From Burkholderia oklahomensis C6786 (GTDB lineage Bacteria; Pseudomonadota; Gammaproteobacteria; Burkholderiales; Burkholderiaceae), in the NCBI RefSeq assembly GCF_000959365.1, contig NZ_CP009556.1, forward strand, positions 868,001 through 932,000: a stretch of DNA of 64,000 bases, read 5' to 3'. Below, one piece after another: positions 18,445-27,859 of this stretch. The translations under genes were made by a program, and so were the position numbers. A model generated the notes under the pieces. That model did no database searches. It was not told the origin of the DNA and worked only from the letters and a program-made list of their open reading frames with translations. Numbering within the stretch: the stretch's first letter is position 1; every line of letters begins with the position of its first letter.

Positions 18445-18905
18445 CGGCCGCCGGCTCGCGTGTCGGGCGACGTTTCTCACTGGCCGCCCGGTTCGGCTGA
18501 ATCGCGCCGGGCGTCACGCGGCGATCGACCGCCGCGACATCGAATGTCCCTGCACTGAAGCGAACCGCCGCGACCGCAGTCGCACAACGCGACGCATGCC
18601 GCCGCATTCGGCTTCGACGCGTGCGGCGCTTTTGAACGACGCAGGCGAGCGAGACTTTGCTTGCATGACGCAATAGCCGCTCGACCGCGGTCGCCGAAAA
18701 AGTCCCGTCGCTTGCCAAGCGCGCGCTGCAGCATCCGAAATTGCTTCGGGCGCATCGACGCCGCCGCTCTGCTGCCCTGCGCATCGCACGTTTTCCGCAC
18801 TGTCATCGTCGGGTCACTCCACGCGCTTAGTTTTCCTGTCTATTACCGGCCATTACAACGCCGATGCCGCACCGCGGCGTCGCGCCTTCTTGAAGAGGTT
18901 CGATC
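18445..18905. other. Gap between the iron permease and phosphoesterase genes
   Basis: These 461 bp hold no supported gene. GAAGAGG near 18893 is a ribosome-binding site for the following GTG start. No clear terminator follows the permease. Confidence 0.45.
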
Positions 18906-21770
18906 GTGTATAGACGTTTCCTGCTCGTGGGGATGACGGCGCTCGCGCTCGCCGCGTGCAACAGCGATTCCGTCGACACGCCCGCGCTCGGCGATACCAG
19001 CACGACGCTGCTCGCCACGGGCCAGTTGATCTCGCCCGCGGCGGCGCCGGGCGCCGCTTTCGTTTCGCTGAATCCGGGGCTGACGGACCTGCCGAACTAC
19101 ATCGCCGGCCAGCCGGTTTCCGAGGCGCTCAGCCCGGACCGCAAGACGCTGCTCGTGCTGACGAGCGGCTACAACAACGTGCTGGATGCGAACGGCAAGA
19201 TGATCAAGGCCGATTCGAGCGAATACGTGTTCGTGTTCGACGTCTCCGGCGGCGCGCCCGTCAAGAAGCAGGTGCTGCAGGTGCCCGACACCTATGTCGG
19301 CATCGCGTTCGCGCAGGACGGTCAGCACTTCTACGTGACGGGCGGCGGCGACGACAACCTGCACCGGTTCGCATTCTCGCAAGGCGCGTGGGGCGAAGCC
19401 GGTGCGCCGGTTGCGCTGAATCACAAGACGGGCAACGGGATCGGCAGCACGCCGCTCGCGACGGGCGTCGACGTGACGGCGGACGGCAAGCGTGCGGTCG
19501 TTGCGAATCGCTATAACGATTCCGTTACGCTCGTCGACCTCGGCGCGGGCGCAGTGCTCGCCGAGCGCGATCTGCGGCCGGGCAAGAGCGGCGGCGCGTC
19601 GGGCGCGCCGGGCGGCGAGTATCCGAACGCGGTGCGCATCGTCGGCAACAAGACCGCATACGTGTCGAGCGAGCGCGATCGCGAGATCGTCGTCGTCGAC
19701 ATCTCGTCGAACGCACCGCAGGTCGTCACGCGCATTCCGGTCAAGGGCAATCCGAACAAGATGGTCCTGAACGCCGCGCAGACGCGCCTTTACGTCGCGT
19801 CCGACAACGCGGACGTCGTGTCGGTGATCGACACGGGCGCGAACAAGGTCGTGTCGACCGTGTCGACGGTCGCGCCTGCCGGCCTCGTCACCGAAATGCA
19901 GTATCGCGGCGCGTCGCCGAACGGACTCGCGCTGTCCGCCGACGAGCGCACGCTGTACGTGACGAATCGCGGCACGAACGACGTCGCGGTGATCTCGCTC
20001 GCGGGCGCGTCGCCCGTCGTCACCGGCCTCGTTCCGACCGGCTGGTACCCGTCGGACGTCGCGGTCGGCGCGGCGAATGCACTGTACGTCGTCTATACGA
20101 AGAACATGCCGGGCCCAAATCCCGGCAACTGCAAGGACAGCGGACGTACCGTGCCGTGTCCGGTGAAGAATACGCCGGTGAAGCTCGTCGAGAATCAGTA
20201 CATCGAACAACTGAGCAAAGGCGGTCTCATGTGGATGCCGGCGCCGGGCAGCAAGACGCTCGATCTGCTGACGACGCAGGTGGCGAACAACAACAGCTTC
20301 AACGCGGCGCTCACGTCGAACGACATCGCGACGATGACCGCGCTGCGCAAGAAGATCAAGCACGTGATCTATATCGTCAAGGAGAACCGCACGTACGACC
20401 AGATCCTCGGCGACGTCGGCCGCGGCAACAGCGATCCGTCGCTCGCGGAGTTTCCGGACGCGACGACGCCGAGCATGCATGCGCTCGCGAAGACATTCGT
20501 GACGCTCGACAACTTCTACGACTCGGGCGACGTGAGCGGCGACGGCTGGCCGTGGAGCACGGGCGCGCGCGAATCGGACGCGGGCGCGAAGATGCTGCCC
20601 GTCAACTATGCGAACAGCCCGGCGCGTTCGGGCTCGCGCGGCGGCTCGTACGACTGGGAAGGCGCGAACCGCAACGTCAACGTCGGCCTGACGGGCGCGC
20701 AGCGCGCGGCCGCGAATCCGTCGCTGCCGCCCGATCCGGACCTGCTGCCCGGCAACGCCGACGTGTCGGCGCCCGACGGTCCGTCCGACGCGGTCCAGCA
20801 GGGCTACATCTGGAACGCCGCGCTGCGCGCGGGCCTGACGGTGCGCAACTACGGCTTCTTTGCGGATCTCGCGCGCTATGGCGGCCCGACCGCGATTCCG
20901 CCCGACCGCACGCCGTTCCTCGATCATGCGGTGCAGACGTATGCGACGAGCCCGGCGCTGATCGACCGCACCGATCCGTACTTCCGCGGCTACGACAACG
21001 CGTATCCGGATCTCTATCGCGAGCTCGAGTGGGAGCGCGAGTTCAACGGCTTCGCCGCGAACGGCCAGATGCCGTCGCTGACGCTGCTGCGCTTGCCGCA
21101 CGATCATACGGGCTCCTATGCGACGGCGCTCGACGGCGTCAACACACCGGAAATACAGATGGCCGACAACGACTACGCGGTCGGCCGCGTCGCGCAAGCG
21201 GTCGCGAACAGCCCGTATGCGGCCGATACGCTGATCTTCGTCGTCGAGGACGACGCGCAGGACGGCCCGGACCACGTCGACGCGCATCGCAGCACGGCGT
21301 TCGTGATCGGGCCGTACGTGAAGCAGAATGCGGTCGTCAGCACGCACTACACGACGGTCAACATGATCCGCACGATCACCGAAGTGCTCGGCCTCGATCA
21401 CCTCGGGCTGTTCGATGCGACGCAAGGTCCGATGACCGACGTGTTCGACCTTAACCAGTCGAAATGGAGCTTCAAGGCGGTGGCGTCGGGCTTGCTCGCG
21501 AACACGCAGTTGCCGATTCCGTCCGGCGACATCAAGACCGCTTCGCTGAAGCCGACGCACGGGATGCGCTATTGGGCGCTCGCGACGCGCGGAATGGATT
21601 TTTCGGTCGAGGACAAGATCGACGCGGTCGCATACAACAAGGTGCTGTGGAAGGGGCTGATGAGCGGTCGGGCGTACCCGGTGCGCGTCGGCGAGCACGC
21701 GACGCCGCATCGTCATGACGATGACGACGACGTGAAGGTGTCGCAAGCGAAGACCGCGACGCGGGGATGA
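18906..21770 (+). CDS. Lipoprotein with YncE-like beta-propeller and C-terminal phosphoesterase domain
   Basis: This 954-residue protein starts at GTG 18906 with GAAGAGG upstream. The lipobox ALAAC places lipidation at about Cys19. Residues 40-420 contain repeated propeller blades (VVANRYNDSVTLVDLGAGAV, LYVTNRGTNDVAVISLAGA). From about residue 480 an alkaline-phosphatase-superfamily phosphoesterase/phospholipase C-like domain begins with HVIYIVKENRTYDQILGDVG and continues through VEDDAQDGPDHVDAHRS. This fusion is annotated widely as a bifunctional YncE/alkaline phosphatase protein; the substrate is unknown. A strong terminator follows the gene, so it is probably monocistronic. Confidence 0.85.
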   Translation: MYRRFLLVGMTALALAACNSDSVDTPALGDTSTTLLATGQLISPAAAPGAAFVSLNPGLTDLPNYIAGQPVSEALSPDRKTLLVLTSGYNNVLDANGKMIKADSSEYVFVFDVSGGAPVKKQVLQVPDTYVGIAFAQDGQHFYVTGGGDDNLHRFAFSQGAWGEAGAPVALNHKTGNGIGSTPLATGVDVTADGKRAVVANRYNDSVTLVDLGAGAVLAERDLRPGKSGGASGAPGGEYPNAVRIVGNKTAYVSSERDREIVVVDISSNAPQVVTRIPVKGNPNKMVLNAAQTRLYVASDNADVVSVIDTGANKVVSTVSTVAPAGLVTEMQYRGASPNGLALSADERTLYVTNRGTNDVAVISLAGASPVVTGLVPTGWYPSDVAVGAANALYVVYTKNMPGPNPGNCKDSGRTVPCPVKNTPVKLVENQYIEQLSKGGLMWMPAPGSKTLDLLTTQVANNNSFNAALTSNDIATMTALRKKIKHVIYIVKENRTYDQILGDVGRGNSDPSLAEFPDATTPSMHALAKTFVTLDNFYDSGDVSGDGWPWSTGARESDAGAKMLPVNYANSPARSGSRGGSYDWEGANRNVNVGLTGAQRAAANPSLPPDPDLLPGNADVSAPDGPSDAVQQGYIWNAALRAGLTVRNYGFFADLARYGGPTAIPPDRTPFLDHAVQTYATSPALIDRTDPYFRGYDNAYPDLYRELEWEREFNGFAANGQMPSLTLLRLPHDHTGSYATALDGVNTPEIQMADNDYAVGRVAQAVANSPYAADTLIFVVEDDAQDGPDHVDAHRSTAFVIGPYVKQNAVVSTHYTTVNMIRTITEVLGLDHLGLFDATQGPMTDVFDLNQSKWSFKAVASGLLANTQLPIPSGDIKTASLKPTHGMRYWALATRGMDFSVEDKIDAVAYNKVLWKGLMSGRAYPVRVGEHATPHRHDDDDDVKVSQAKTATRG

Positions 21771-21836
21771 CGTCGAAGTCGTCCGGCGGCGCGCGGTCGC
21801 GCGCCGCTCGGGCGGATCGCGCGCGGCGCACGGGAG

Positions 21837-21869
21837 AAACCGGATCGGCATCGTGCCGATCCGGTTTTT
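21837..21869 (+). terminator. Rho-independent terminator after the phosphoesterase gene
   Basis: A hairpin with perfect 14-bp arms (AAACCGGATCGGCA and its complement) and a TCG loop is followed by TTG and then TTTT. It lies 67 bp after the stop codon. Confidence 0.88.
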
Positions 21870-21909
21870 GCTTTTGGGGCTGCGTTTGCCGCGCGGCGAT
21901 GATCGCCGC

Positions 21910-21937
21910 TTGTCGACTTGCTTTCTGTTTGTAATAA
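21910..21937 (+). promoter_or_regulatory. Candidate promoter upstream of the beta-lactamase pair
   Basis: TTGTCG and TAATAA are separated by 16 bp in a locally AT-rich stretch. The start codon lies almost 200 bp further on, so a long leader is implied. No ampR-like regulator is adjacent. Confidence 0.3.
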
Positions 21938-22132
21938 TTCTCGGCCGGCATCTGAAGCCCGGACCGCGCTTTCGGCGATCGATCGGCATCGCGAGCGCAC
22001 GCCTCCCATCGTTGCGCGGATGCGAGACCGCTGCCGCATGCCGGCGCGGCGCCGGGCGCGACGCATCGTCCCGCTCGCAACGCGAAAGCGCCCACGGTCC
22101 GGTTCCGAACCTTCCGATCTTCCCGATTCGCC

Positions 22133-23341
22133 ATGCTCAAGAGTACGCAGTTCGTCATCAGGATGTGGCTCGCGCTGAGCTGCTGCATCGCATCCGCCGC
22201 ACACGCCGCACACGCCGCTCGAGGCGTCGAGCCGGCCGACATCGAGCGCATCGTCGATGCCGTCGCGCGGCCGCTGCAGGACAAGTACGGCATCCCGGGG
22301 CTCGCAATCGCAGTGACCGTCGACGGCCGGCATTACTTCTACAACTACGGTGTCGCGTCGAAAGCGACGCGGCAGCCCGTCACCGACCGGACGCTGTTCG
22401 AGATCGGCTCGCTCAGCAAGACGTTCACTGCGACGCTTGCCGCGTACGCGCAGGAAGGGGGCGAACTGTCGTTCGCCGACAGCGTGAGCCGCTACCTGCC
22501 GGCGCTGCAGGGCAGCAGCTTCGATCGGATCAGCCTGCTGAACATGGGCACGCAGACGTCCGGCCTGCCGCTCTTCGTGCCTGACCGGATCGCGAACACG
22601 GCCGAGCTGCTCGATTATCTGAAGAGCTGGCGGCCCGAGCACACGCCGGGCACGCACCGCGTTTATTCGAATCTCGGCATCGGCACGCTCGGCGTGATTG
22701 CGGCGGCGAGCATGAACGAGCGCTTCGAGACGCTGATCGAGAAAAACCTGTTTCCCGAGTTTCGCATGACGCACAGCTACATTGACGTGCCGGCCGAGCA
22801 GAGCGGCGATTATGCGCAAGGCTATACGAAGCAGGACACGCCGATTCGGCTGAAGGCCGGCATGCTGGCGTCCGAAGCATACGGCGTCAGGTCGTGCACG
22901 TCGGATCTGATCAAGTTCATCGACGCGAACATGGGGCTCGTACCGTTGAGCGACAAATGGGCGCGCGCACTCGACGCGACGCACGTCGGCTACTACGATG
23001 CCGGCGGGATGATCCAGAGCCTCATCTGGGAGCAGTATCCGTATCCGGTGAGTCTCGACAAGCTGCTCGCGGGCAACGATCTGATCGGCAAGGACGTCGT
23101 CGCGAAGCCGTTCAATCCGCCGCTGCCGCCGAAATGGGACGCGTGGATCAACAAGACCGGCTCGACGAACGGATTCTCGACATATGCGGCGTTCGTGCCG
23201 TCGAAGAAGGTCGGCGTCGTGATTCTGGCGAATAAATCGTATCCGTTGAGCGAAAGAGTGACGGCCGGCTATAAAATCGTCGACTCGATCATTCGGGCCG
23301 AACGATCGGGTCATCCTTCACTTCCTCAAGACCAGCAATGA
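22133..23341 (+). CDS. Class C (AmpC-type) serine beta-lactamase
   Basis: This 402-residue periplasmic protein has a signal peptide ending near the AHAAHAA repeat at about residue 26. All class C elements are present: S93-x-x-K96 (SLSK) for the nucleophile and general base, YSN in VYSNLGIG, and KTG in NKTGSTNGF. It hydrolyses beta-lactams, favouring cephalosporins in this class; a DD-peptidase-like or EstB-like esterase role remains possible. It has no adjacent LysR-type ampR, so classical induction is not supported. Its stop overlaps the next ATG in an ATGA, which predicts translational coupling to the class D enzyme. Confidence 0.9.
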   Translation: MLKSTQFVIRMWLALSCCIASAAHAAHAARGVEPADIERIVDAVARPLQDKYGIPGLAIAVTVDGRHYFYNYGVASKATRQPVTDRTLFEIGSLSKTFTATLAAYAQEGGELSFADSVSRYLPALQGSSFDRISLLNMGTQTSGLPLFVPDRIANTAELLDYLKSWRPEHTPGTHRVYSNLGIGTLGVIAAASMNERFETLIEKNLFPEFRMTHSYIDVPAEQSGDYAQGYTKQDTPIRLKAGMLASEAYGVRSCTSDLIKFIDANMGLVPLSDKWARALDATHVGYYDAGGMIQSLIWEQYPYPVSLDKLLAGNDLIGKDVVAKPFNPPLPPKWDAWINKTGSTNGFSTYAAFVPSKKVGVVILANKSYPLSERVTAGYKIVDSIIRAERSGHPSLPQDQQ

Positions 23342-24147
23342 AAATCCGACATGCGCTGTCGAGCGCACTTGTTTTGCTTGGCTGCATCGCCGCATCGGCG
23401 CGTGCCGAGACGATCTGCACGGCGATCGCCGATGCAGGCTCGGGCAACTTCCTGCTGAAGGACGGCGATTGCAGCCGTCGCACGACGCCCGCCTCGACGT
23501 TCAAGATCGCGATCAGCCTGATGGGCTACGACGCCGGCTTCCTGCGCAACGAGCACGAGCCCGTGCTGCCGTATCGCGACGGCTACGTCGACTGGGGCGG
23601 TGCGGTGTGGAAGCAGCCGACCGATCCGACGCGGTGGCTCAAGTATTCGGTCGTGTGGTACTCGCAACGCGTCACGCACACGCTCGGCGCGCAGCGGTTC
23701 GCGCGATACGCGAAGGCGTTCGATTACGGCAATGCGGACGTGTCAGGCGATCCCGGCAAGAACAACGGCCTCGATCGCGCATGGATCGGTTCGTCGCTGC
23801 AGATCTCTCCGCTCGAACAGATTGGATTCCTGAGCAAGATGCTGAATCGCAAGCTGCCTGTGTCCGCGACGGCGATCGACATGACCGAGCGAATCGTCGA
23901 TACGACGACGCTTGCCGACGGAGCGGTCGTGCATGGCAAGACCGGCATGGCGTATCCGCTTCTGGCCGACGGCACGCGCGACAAAGCGCATGGATTCGGC
24001 TGGTTCGTCGGCTGGATCAAGCGCGGCAAGGAAACGCTGGTGTTCGCGCGTCTCACGCAAGACGAGGGCAGGCAACCCGGTTCCGCAGGCGTACGGACGC
24101 GCGACGCGTTCCTGCGCGATCTGCCGCAGCTCCTCGCGACGCGTTGA
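23338..24147 (+). CDS. Class D (OXA-57/OXA-42-like) beta-lactamase
   Basis: This 269-residue protein has a signal peptide ending at ARAE (about residue 23). Class D motifs are complete: S53-T-F-K56, SVV in YSVVWYS, YGN in FDYGNADVS, and KTG in HGKTGMAYP. The sequence looks like the intrinsic OXA family of the B. pseudomallei complex (OXA-42/43/57/59), which hydrolyses oxacillin and is usually poorly expressed. It begins within the stop codon of the class C gene (ATGA). The exact OXA number cannot be given without alignment. Confidence 0.92.
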   Translation: MKIRHALSSALVLLGCIAASARAETICTAIADAGSGNFLLKDGDCSRRTTPASTFKIAISLMGYDAGFLRNEHEPVLPYRDGYVDWGGAVWKQPTDPTRWLKYSVVWYSQRVTHTLGAQRFARYAKAFDYGNADVSGDPGKNNGLDRAWIGSSLQISPLEQIGFLSKMLNRKLPVSATAIDMTERIVDTTTLADGAVVHGKTGMAYPLLADGTRDKAHGFGWFVGWIKRGKETLVFARLTQDEGRQPGSAGVRTRDAFLRDLPQLLATR

Positions 24148-24300
24148 CGCGGCGGCAGGCGATCGCGTCGCCGATCCGTCTTGCCGCACGTGCGCGGTCC
24201 TTTCGCACCGCCCTATCCTCGAGCGGCAAAAAGCGGCAGGCATCGCGAGATGACCTGCCGCACGTTTCATCCGCGATGACGCGGGACGCAGCCATGGCGC

Positions 24301-24642
24301 TCAGGACCCGGCATACGGGTTGCAGAACGTACGCGGGCCGACGCAGCGTTGCTCCTCGGCTGCTTCCGACATGCTGCCCGAGGACCCCGCCTTCGCGTCG
24401 CCGCGCGTATCGGCGACCGCATGCGTCGGCTGCTGCGGCTTGGCCTTGTTCGCGAAGCGAGGCGCGTAGAGCGGCGAGATTTCCGGATACGACGCATCGG
24501 TCACGTAGTCGAGCCCGTTAGCCTTCGCCTCGACCAGCTCCTGGTAGACCTGGGCGCGAGTCTTTCCGGCCGGCGCGTCCGCGAATGCCGCAGGCGAAAC
24601 GAGCGCGGCGGCGAGGGCAACAGTGAGGAATTTGGCTTTCAT
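24301..24642 (-). CDS. DUF4148 domain-containing secreted protein
   Basis: This 113-residue protein has a signal peptide ending at AFADAP (about residue 22). It then carries the DUF4148 signature KTRAQVYQELVEAKANGLDY with an aromatic/proline segment (SYPEISPLYAPRF). The C-terminus has two cysteines, CVGPRTFC, that could pair. DUF4148 proteins are abundant in Burkholderia and often sit beside metal-responsive two-component genes, but their function is unknown. It lies downstream of the sensor kinase on the same strand, separated by 150 bp with an inverted repeat, so it may belong to that regulon. Confidence 0.85.
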   Translation of the reverse strand: MKAKFLTVALAAALVSPAAFADAPAGKTRAQVYQELVEAKANGLDYVTDASYPEISPLYAPRFANKAKPQQPTHAVADTRGDAKAGSSGSMSEAAEEQRCVGPRTFCNPYAGS

Positions 24643-24740
24643 ACGTTCTCCATATCAATATCGAATCCAGAAGGGGAATTCGATGATTGACATTTTGAAC
24701 AACGGACCCTCCGGCAACGTGACCTTCAAATGATGTTTTT

Positions 24741-24760
24741 GTCATTTTGATGAAAATGTC
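24741..24760. promoter_or_regulatory. Inverted repeat resembling a CusR/CopR-type operator
   Basis: GTCATTTT-GATG-AAAATGTC has near-perfect 8-bp arms with one mismatch. OmpR-family copper regulators such as CusR bind paired TGACA/TGTCA half-sites in A/T-rich context. It sits between the sensor kinase and the DUF4148 gene and would fit autoregulation by the adjacent regulator. This is inferred from sequence only. Confidence 0.4.
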
Positions 24761-24792
24761 GAATTCGAATTTAAAATGATTCGCGAAATGAC

Positions 24793-26244
24793 TCAAGTCG
24801 GTTCGAGATGCCAACGCGAATCATGGCTCGGCGGCGCGCAATCGACGTCGTCGGCTGCATGCTCGCAAGGAAAGCGCAGGAAGAACGTCGTGAAGACGTT
24901 CGGCACGCTTTCGACCCAGCAGTCGCCGCCGTGCTCGGCGATGATCGAGCGCACGATCGCGAGCCCGAGCCCGGTCCCCGACGCGGAGTCGTGGCGCGAC
25001 GGGTCGACGCGATAGAAGCGATCGAAGATCCGCGGCAGATGAACGGCCTCGATTCCGCATCCGGTGTCGGTCACGGCGATCACGACGTCCCGCTTGGTTT
25101 GCTCGCAGCGGACGACGACCGTCGAGTTGTCGGGCGCATGCCGGATCGCATTGGACAGCAGATTGCTTAGCGCGCGCTGCACGAGGATCCGGTCGCCGTT
25201 GAAACTCGCCTGGCCTTCGACGGCGATCTCGACGCCGCGGTCTTCGGCGACCGTCTCGTAATAGCGGACGATCCGGTCGGCCACCGCATAGGCGTCGAGC
25301 GGCTCGATGTTTAGCTTGTTCTGATGGCCGTCCGCGCGCGCGAGGAACAGCATGTCGTCGACCATTCTTGCGAGCCGTTGATACTCTTCGACGCTCGATT
25401 CGATCACCTGACGATATTCGTCGACAGACCGCCGCTGCGACAGCGCGACTTGTGCCTCGGCGAGCAGATTGGTGAGCGGCGTGCGGATGTCGTGCGCGAG
25501 ATCGGACGAGTATTCCTTCAGCCGCGTAAACGATGCGTTGAGCCGCGCGAGCATCCGGTTGAACGACACTGCGAGTTCTCTCAGCTCGCCCGCCATTTCC
25601 GTTTCGGACAGCGGCTGCGCGAGCCGGCTGCTCGAGATCTGGTCGGCCTGCGCGGCGAAGCGGCGCAGCGGCCTGAGCGCGTAGGCGGCGATCCAGTACG
25701 CGACCGTCGCCGCGACAGCCGTGCCGACGAGAATGATCGCAATGATGCTGATCGCGCACGTGCGCAGCAGCGACTGCTCGCGGCGGAAATCGTACTGAAC
25801 CGCGACGCGCAGCGGCAAGCCCGGATTGCCGGTGAGGCGCGCGTCGGCGACGAGATAGCGCTTTGCGTTGCGCTTGTCGTCGACGATTGCCGGATCGGGG
25901 CCGGTCTTCGCTCGCAGCACGCCGCCAAACGGCACGAACCAGCCGCTTTGCATGTACGCGGTGCCGCGTGCGTCGTAGATCGCGAAATCGACCTTTTCGT
26001 CGCTATGGAACGAGTAGTAGAACTTGGTTCCCTTCTCGCGCAGCTCCGCAATGCCGCGCGCCTCGCCGATGTGCGCGACCACGCCGGCGAGCGTCGTTTC
26101 CATCGCGCGCTCCGACGAATACGCGAACGTGCGCGTGAGCGTTTCGTACAGCAGCAGGCCGCTGATCGCGAGGAGCACGGACGTGGACAGCGCGAACTTG
26201 ATCGCGAGCCGCGCGCGCATCGTGCGCGGCGCGAGCCGACGCAT
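24793..26244 (-). CDS. irlS: Heavy-metal-type sensor histidine kinase (IrlS-like)
   Basis: This 483-residue inner-membrane kinase has transmembrane segments at about residues 12-32 and 165-190 flanking a periplasmic sensor. A HAMP domain follows (about 190-240), then the phosphoacceptor H-box SSDLAHDIRTPLTNL and an ATPase domain with NLLSNAIRHA (N-box), DTGCGIEAVHLPRIFDRFYR and TGLGLAIV. The start ATG overlaps the regulator stop by one base (TGATG). IrlS is the invasion-related locus sensor of B. pseudomallei; assignment rests on family and the mprA/oxa neighbourhood. I recall the published IrlS as slightly shorter, so a paralogue is possible. Confidence 0.75.
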   Translation of the reverse strand: MRRLAPRTMRARLAIKFALSTSVLLAISGLLLYETLTRTFAYSSERAMETTLAGVVAHIGEARGIAELREKGTKFYYSFHSDEKVDFAIYDARGTAYMQSGWFVPFGGVLRAKTGPDPAIVDDKRNAKRYLVADARLTGNPGLPLRVAVQYDFRREQSLLRTCAISIIAIILVGTAVAATVAYWIAAYALRPLRRFAAQADQISSSRLAQPLSETEMAGELRELAVSFNRMLARLNASFTRLKEYSSDLAHDIRTPLTNLLAEAQVALSQRRSVDEYRQVIESSVEEYQRLARMVDDMLFLARADGHQNKLNIEPLDAYAVADRIVRYYETVAEDRGVEIAVEGQASFNGDRILVQRALSNLLSNAIRHAPDNSTVVVRCEQTKRDVVIAVTDTGCGIEAVHLPRIFDRFYRVDPSRHDSASGTGLGLAIVRSIIAEHGGDCWVESVPNVFTTFFLRFPCEHAADDVDCAPPSHDSRWHLEPT

Positions 26245-26936
26245 CAGGCGAGCGATTCGCACGACTCGCCTCGCTGCTCGAGAACGTATCCCATCCCGCG
26301 GACCGTGTGGATCAGCTTGGGCTCGTAGTCCTGATCGACCTTCGCGCGCACGCGCTTGATCGCGGCGTCGACGACGTTCGAATCGCTGTCGAAGTTGATG
26401 TCCCAGATCTGCGACGCGATCAGCGAACGCGGCAGGATCTCGCCTTGCCGGCGCATCAGCAACCACAGCAGCAGGAACTCCTTCGCGGTGAGCAGGATCG
26501 TGTTGCCTTGGCGGCGCGCCTTGCGCTGAATGAGATCGAGCTCGAGATTCGCGACGCGCAGCACCGGCGCATCGGTCGCCTGGCCGCGCCGGAGCAGCGA
26601 GCGCACGCGCGCGAGCAGCTCGGCGAAATCGAACGGCTTCGCGAGATAGTCGTCGCCGCCGAGCTCGAGGCCTTTCACGCGATCGTCGACGTGATCGCGC
26701 GCCGTGAGGAACAGCACCGGCGTCCGATGTGTCCTGCGCAGCTCTCGGACGACCGTCCAACCATCGCAGCCGGGCAGCATCACGTCGAGGATCGCAAGGT
26801 CGTAATTCTCGGTCTGCAACTGGTGCAGGCCGCTGATGCCGTCTTGGGTCCAGTCGCAAACGAAGCCTGCTTCGGTGAGCCCACGCTTCAAATACATGCC
26901 CGTCTTCAGCTCGTCTTCTACGATAAGGACCTTCAT
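26244..26936 (-). CDS. irlR: OmpR-family heavy-metal response regulator (IrlR-like)
   Basis: This 230-residue regulator has a receiver domain (about 1-115) with the phosphoacceptor in [10 protein letters not shown], acidic VEDE at the start and a late KPF lysine. A winged-helix DNA-binding domain follows (about 130-225) with [13 protein letters not shown] and RVRAKVD...[11 protein letters not shown]. This is the CusR/CopR/IrlR subgroup. It shares a one-base stop/start overlap with the kinase gene, so both are co-expressed. Divergence from the IrlR sequence I remember suggests either another species of the complex or a paralogue. Confidence 0.78.
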   Translation of the reverse strand: MKVLIVEDELKTGMYLKRGLTEAGFVCDWTQDGISGLHQLQTENYDLAILDVMLPGCDGWTVVRELRRTHRTPVLFLTARDHVDDRVKGLELGGDDYLAKPFDFAELLARVRSLLRRGQATDAPVLRVANLELDLIQRKARRQGNTILLTAKEFLLLWLLMRRQGEILPRSLIASQIWDINFDSDSNVVDAAIKRVRAKVDQDYEPKLIHTVRGMGYVLEQRGESCESLA

Positions 26937-27254
26937 TTCAAACTCATTAAGAATGTGTTAAATATTCTTTGAGAATGCGTGTCGTTCACAGTTCAACATT
27001 TCGGTGTGCGTGATTAATGGCGTGTGCGCATGTATCGTTTTTCGTCGATGGTTGCTGCGATGAAACGCCGCATCCGTGAACCAATCGTCGAAGCGACCGG
27101 GCGACCCGCGAATGCGGGAACGATGGATGCGATGCGAAGCATGGGGGAGCCGCGCCGTCGTCCGTCGCTTCGTTCGCTCTTCGCGGCCGTGGCGGTCGCG
27201 GCGGTGCCGTTCATTCGTTGATGACGTTCGGCGAGTGCTCGTGTCATGTGAACG

Positions 27255-27268
27255 TGACAAAAATGTCA
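27255..27268. promoter_or_regulatory. Perfect TGACA/TGTCA inverted repeat
   Basis: TGACA-AAAA-TGTCA matches the half-site style of OmpR-family metal regulators and lies about 320 bp upstream of the regulator gene start. An extra TGTCA occurs 12 bp to the left. It could be a binding site for the adjacent regulator, but distance weakens the case. Confidence 0.3.
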
Positions 27269-27620
27269 TGCCCGCGCGAAGGGCAAGCGATTGACTTCTG
27301 AAGTCGGAGAAAAATTCTCGACGACGAAGGAACCGACATGCGATGACGCTTGGGTATCGGTCATGCGCGATGCTCGTCGATCGCCGCTTCGATGAAGCAT
27401 CGCAGCGGCGTCCATCTGAAGGCGCGTCGACGCGAATGAAAAAGGAAAACACGCGGCCGCGATCGCGAAGACTGAAGAAGCTCGGGATGCCATGCACGAG
27501 ACGAAAAATCGGCAACGTAATGAGAGACGCGTGCAATCGCGCGAGAGTATTCCTTGTAAGGCGTAGGGATATTCGAAATGAAATACGTGCTGCCCTGCAC
27601 GAGTCGAAGCGGACTGCTGC

Positions 27621-27643
27621 AAAGCAGCACTTTCTTGGCGGTT
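27621..27643 (+). repeat. Left copy of short intergenic direct repeat
   Basis: AAAGCAGCACTTTCTTG (17 bp) recurs exactly at 27836-27852, and GCGGTT follows in both copies with one base of offset. The spacing between copies is 215 bp. Confidence 0.65.
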
Positions 27644-27835
27644 CTCGCCGCACATATAGTCGGGCCGCGATACGCGGGACCCTGCCGAAACGGCCCATCC
27701 GTGAAGGAATACATACGCATCGCGCCGCTGCGATGCGTGCCGGTTCGATGACGCAGGCGCCTCGTGCGGAGCGGGCGAAGAACGCTATTCCTGCTCGCGC
27801 GATCTGGTGCTCGAAATATCTCTGTTCCGCGTTCA

Positions 27836-27859
27836 AAAGCAGCACTTTCTTGCGCGGTT
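27836..27859 (+). repeat. Right copy of short intergenic direct repeat
   Basis: Second copy of the 17-bp sequence at 27621-27637, again followed by GCGGTT. The repeat lies in a region with no gene. Confidence 0.65.
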
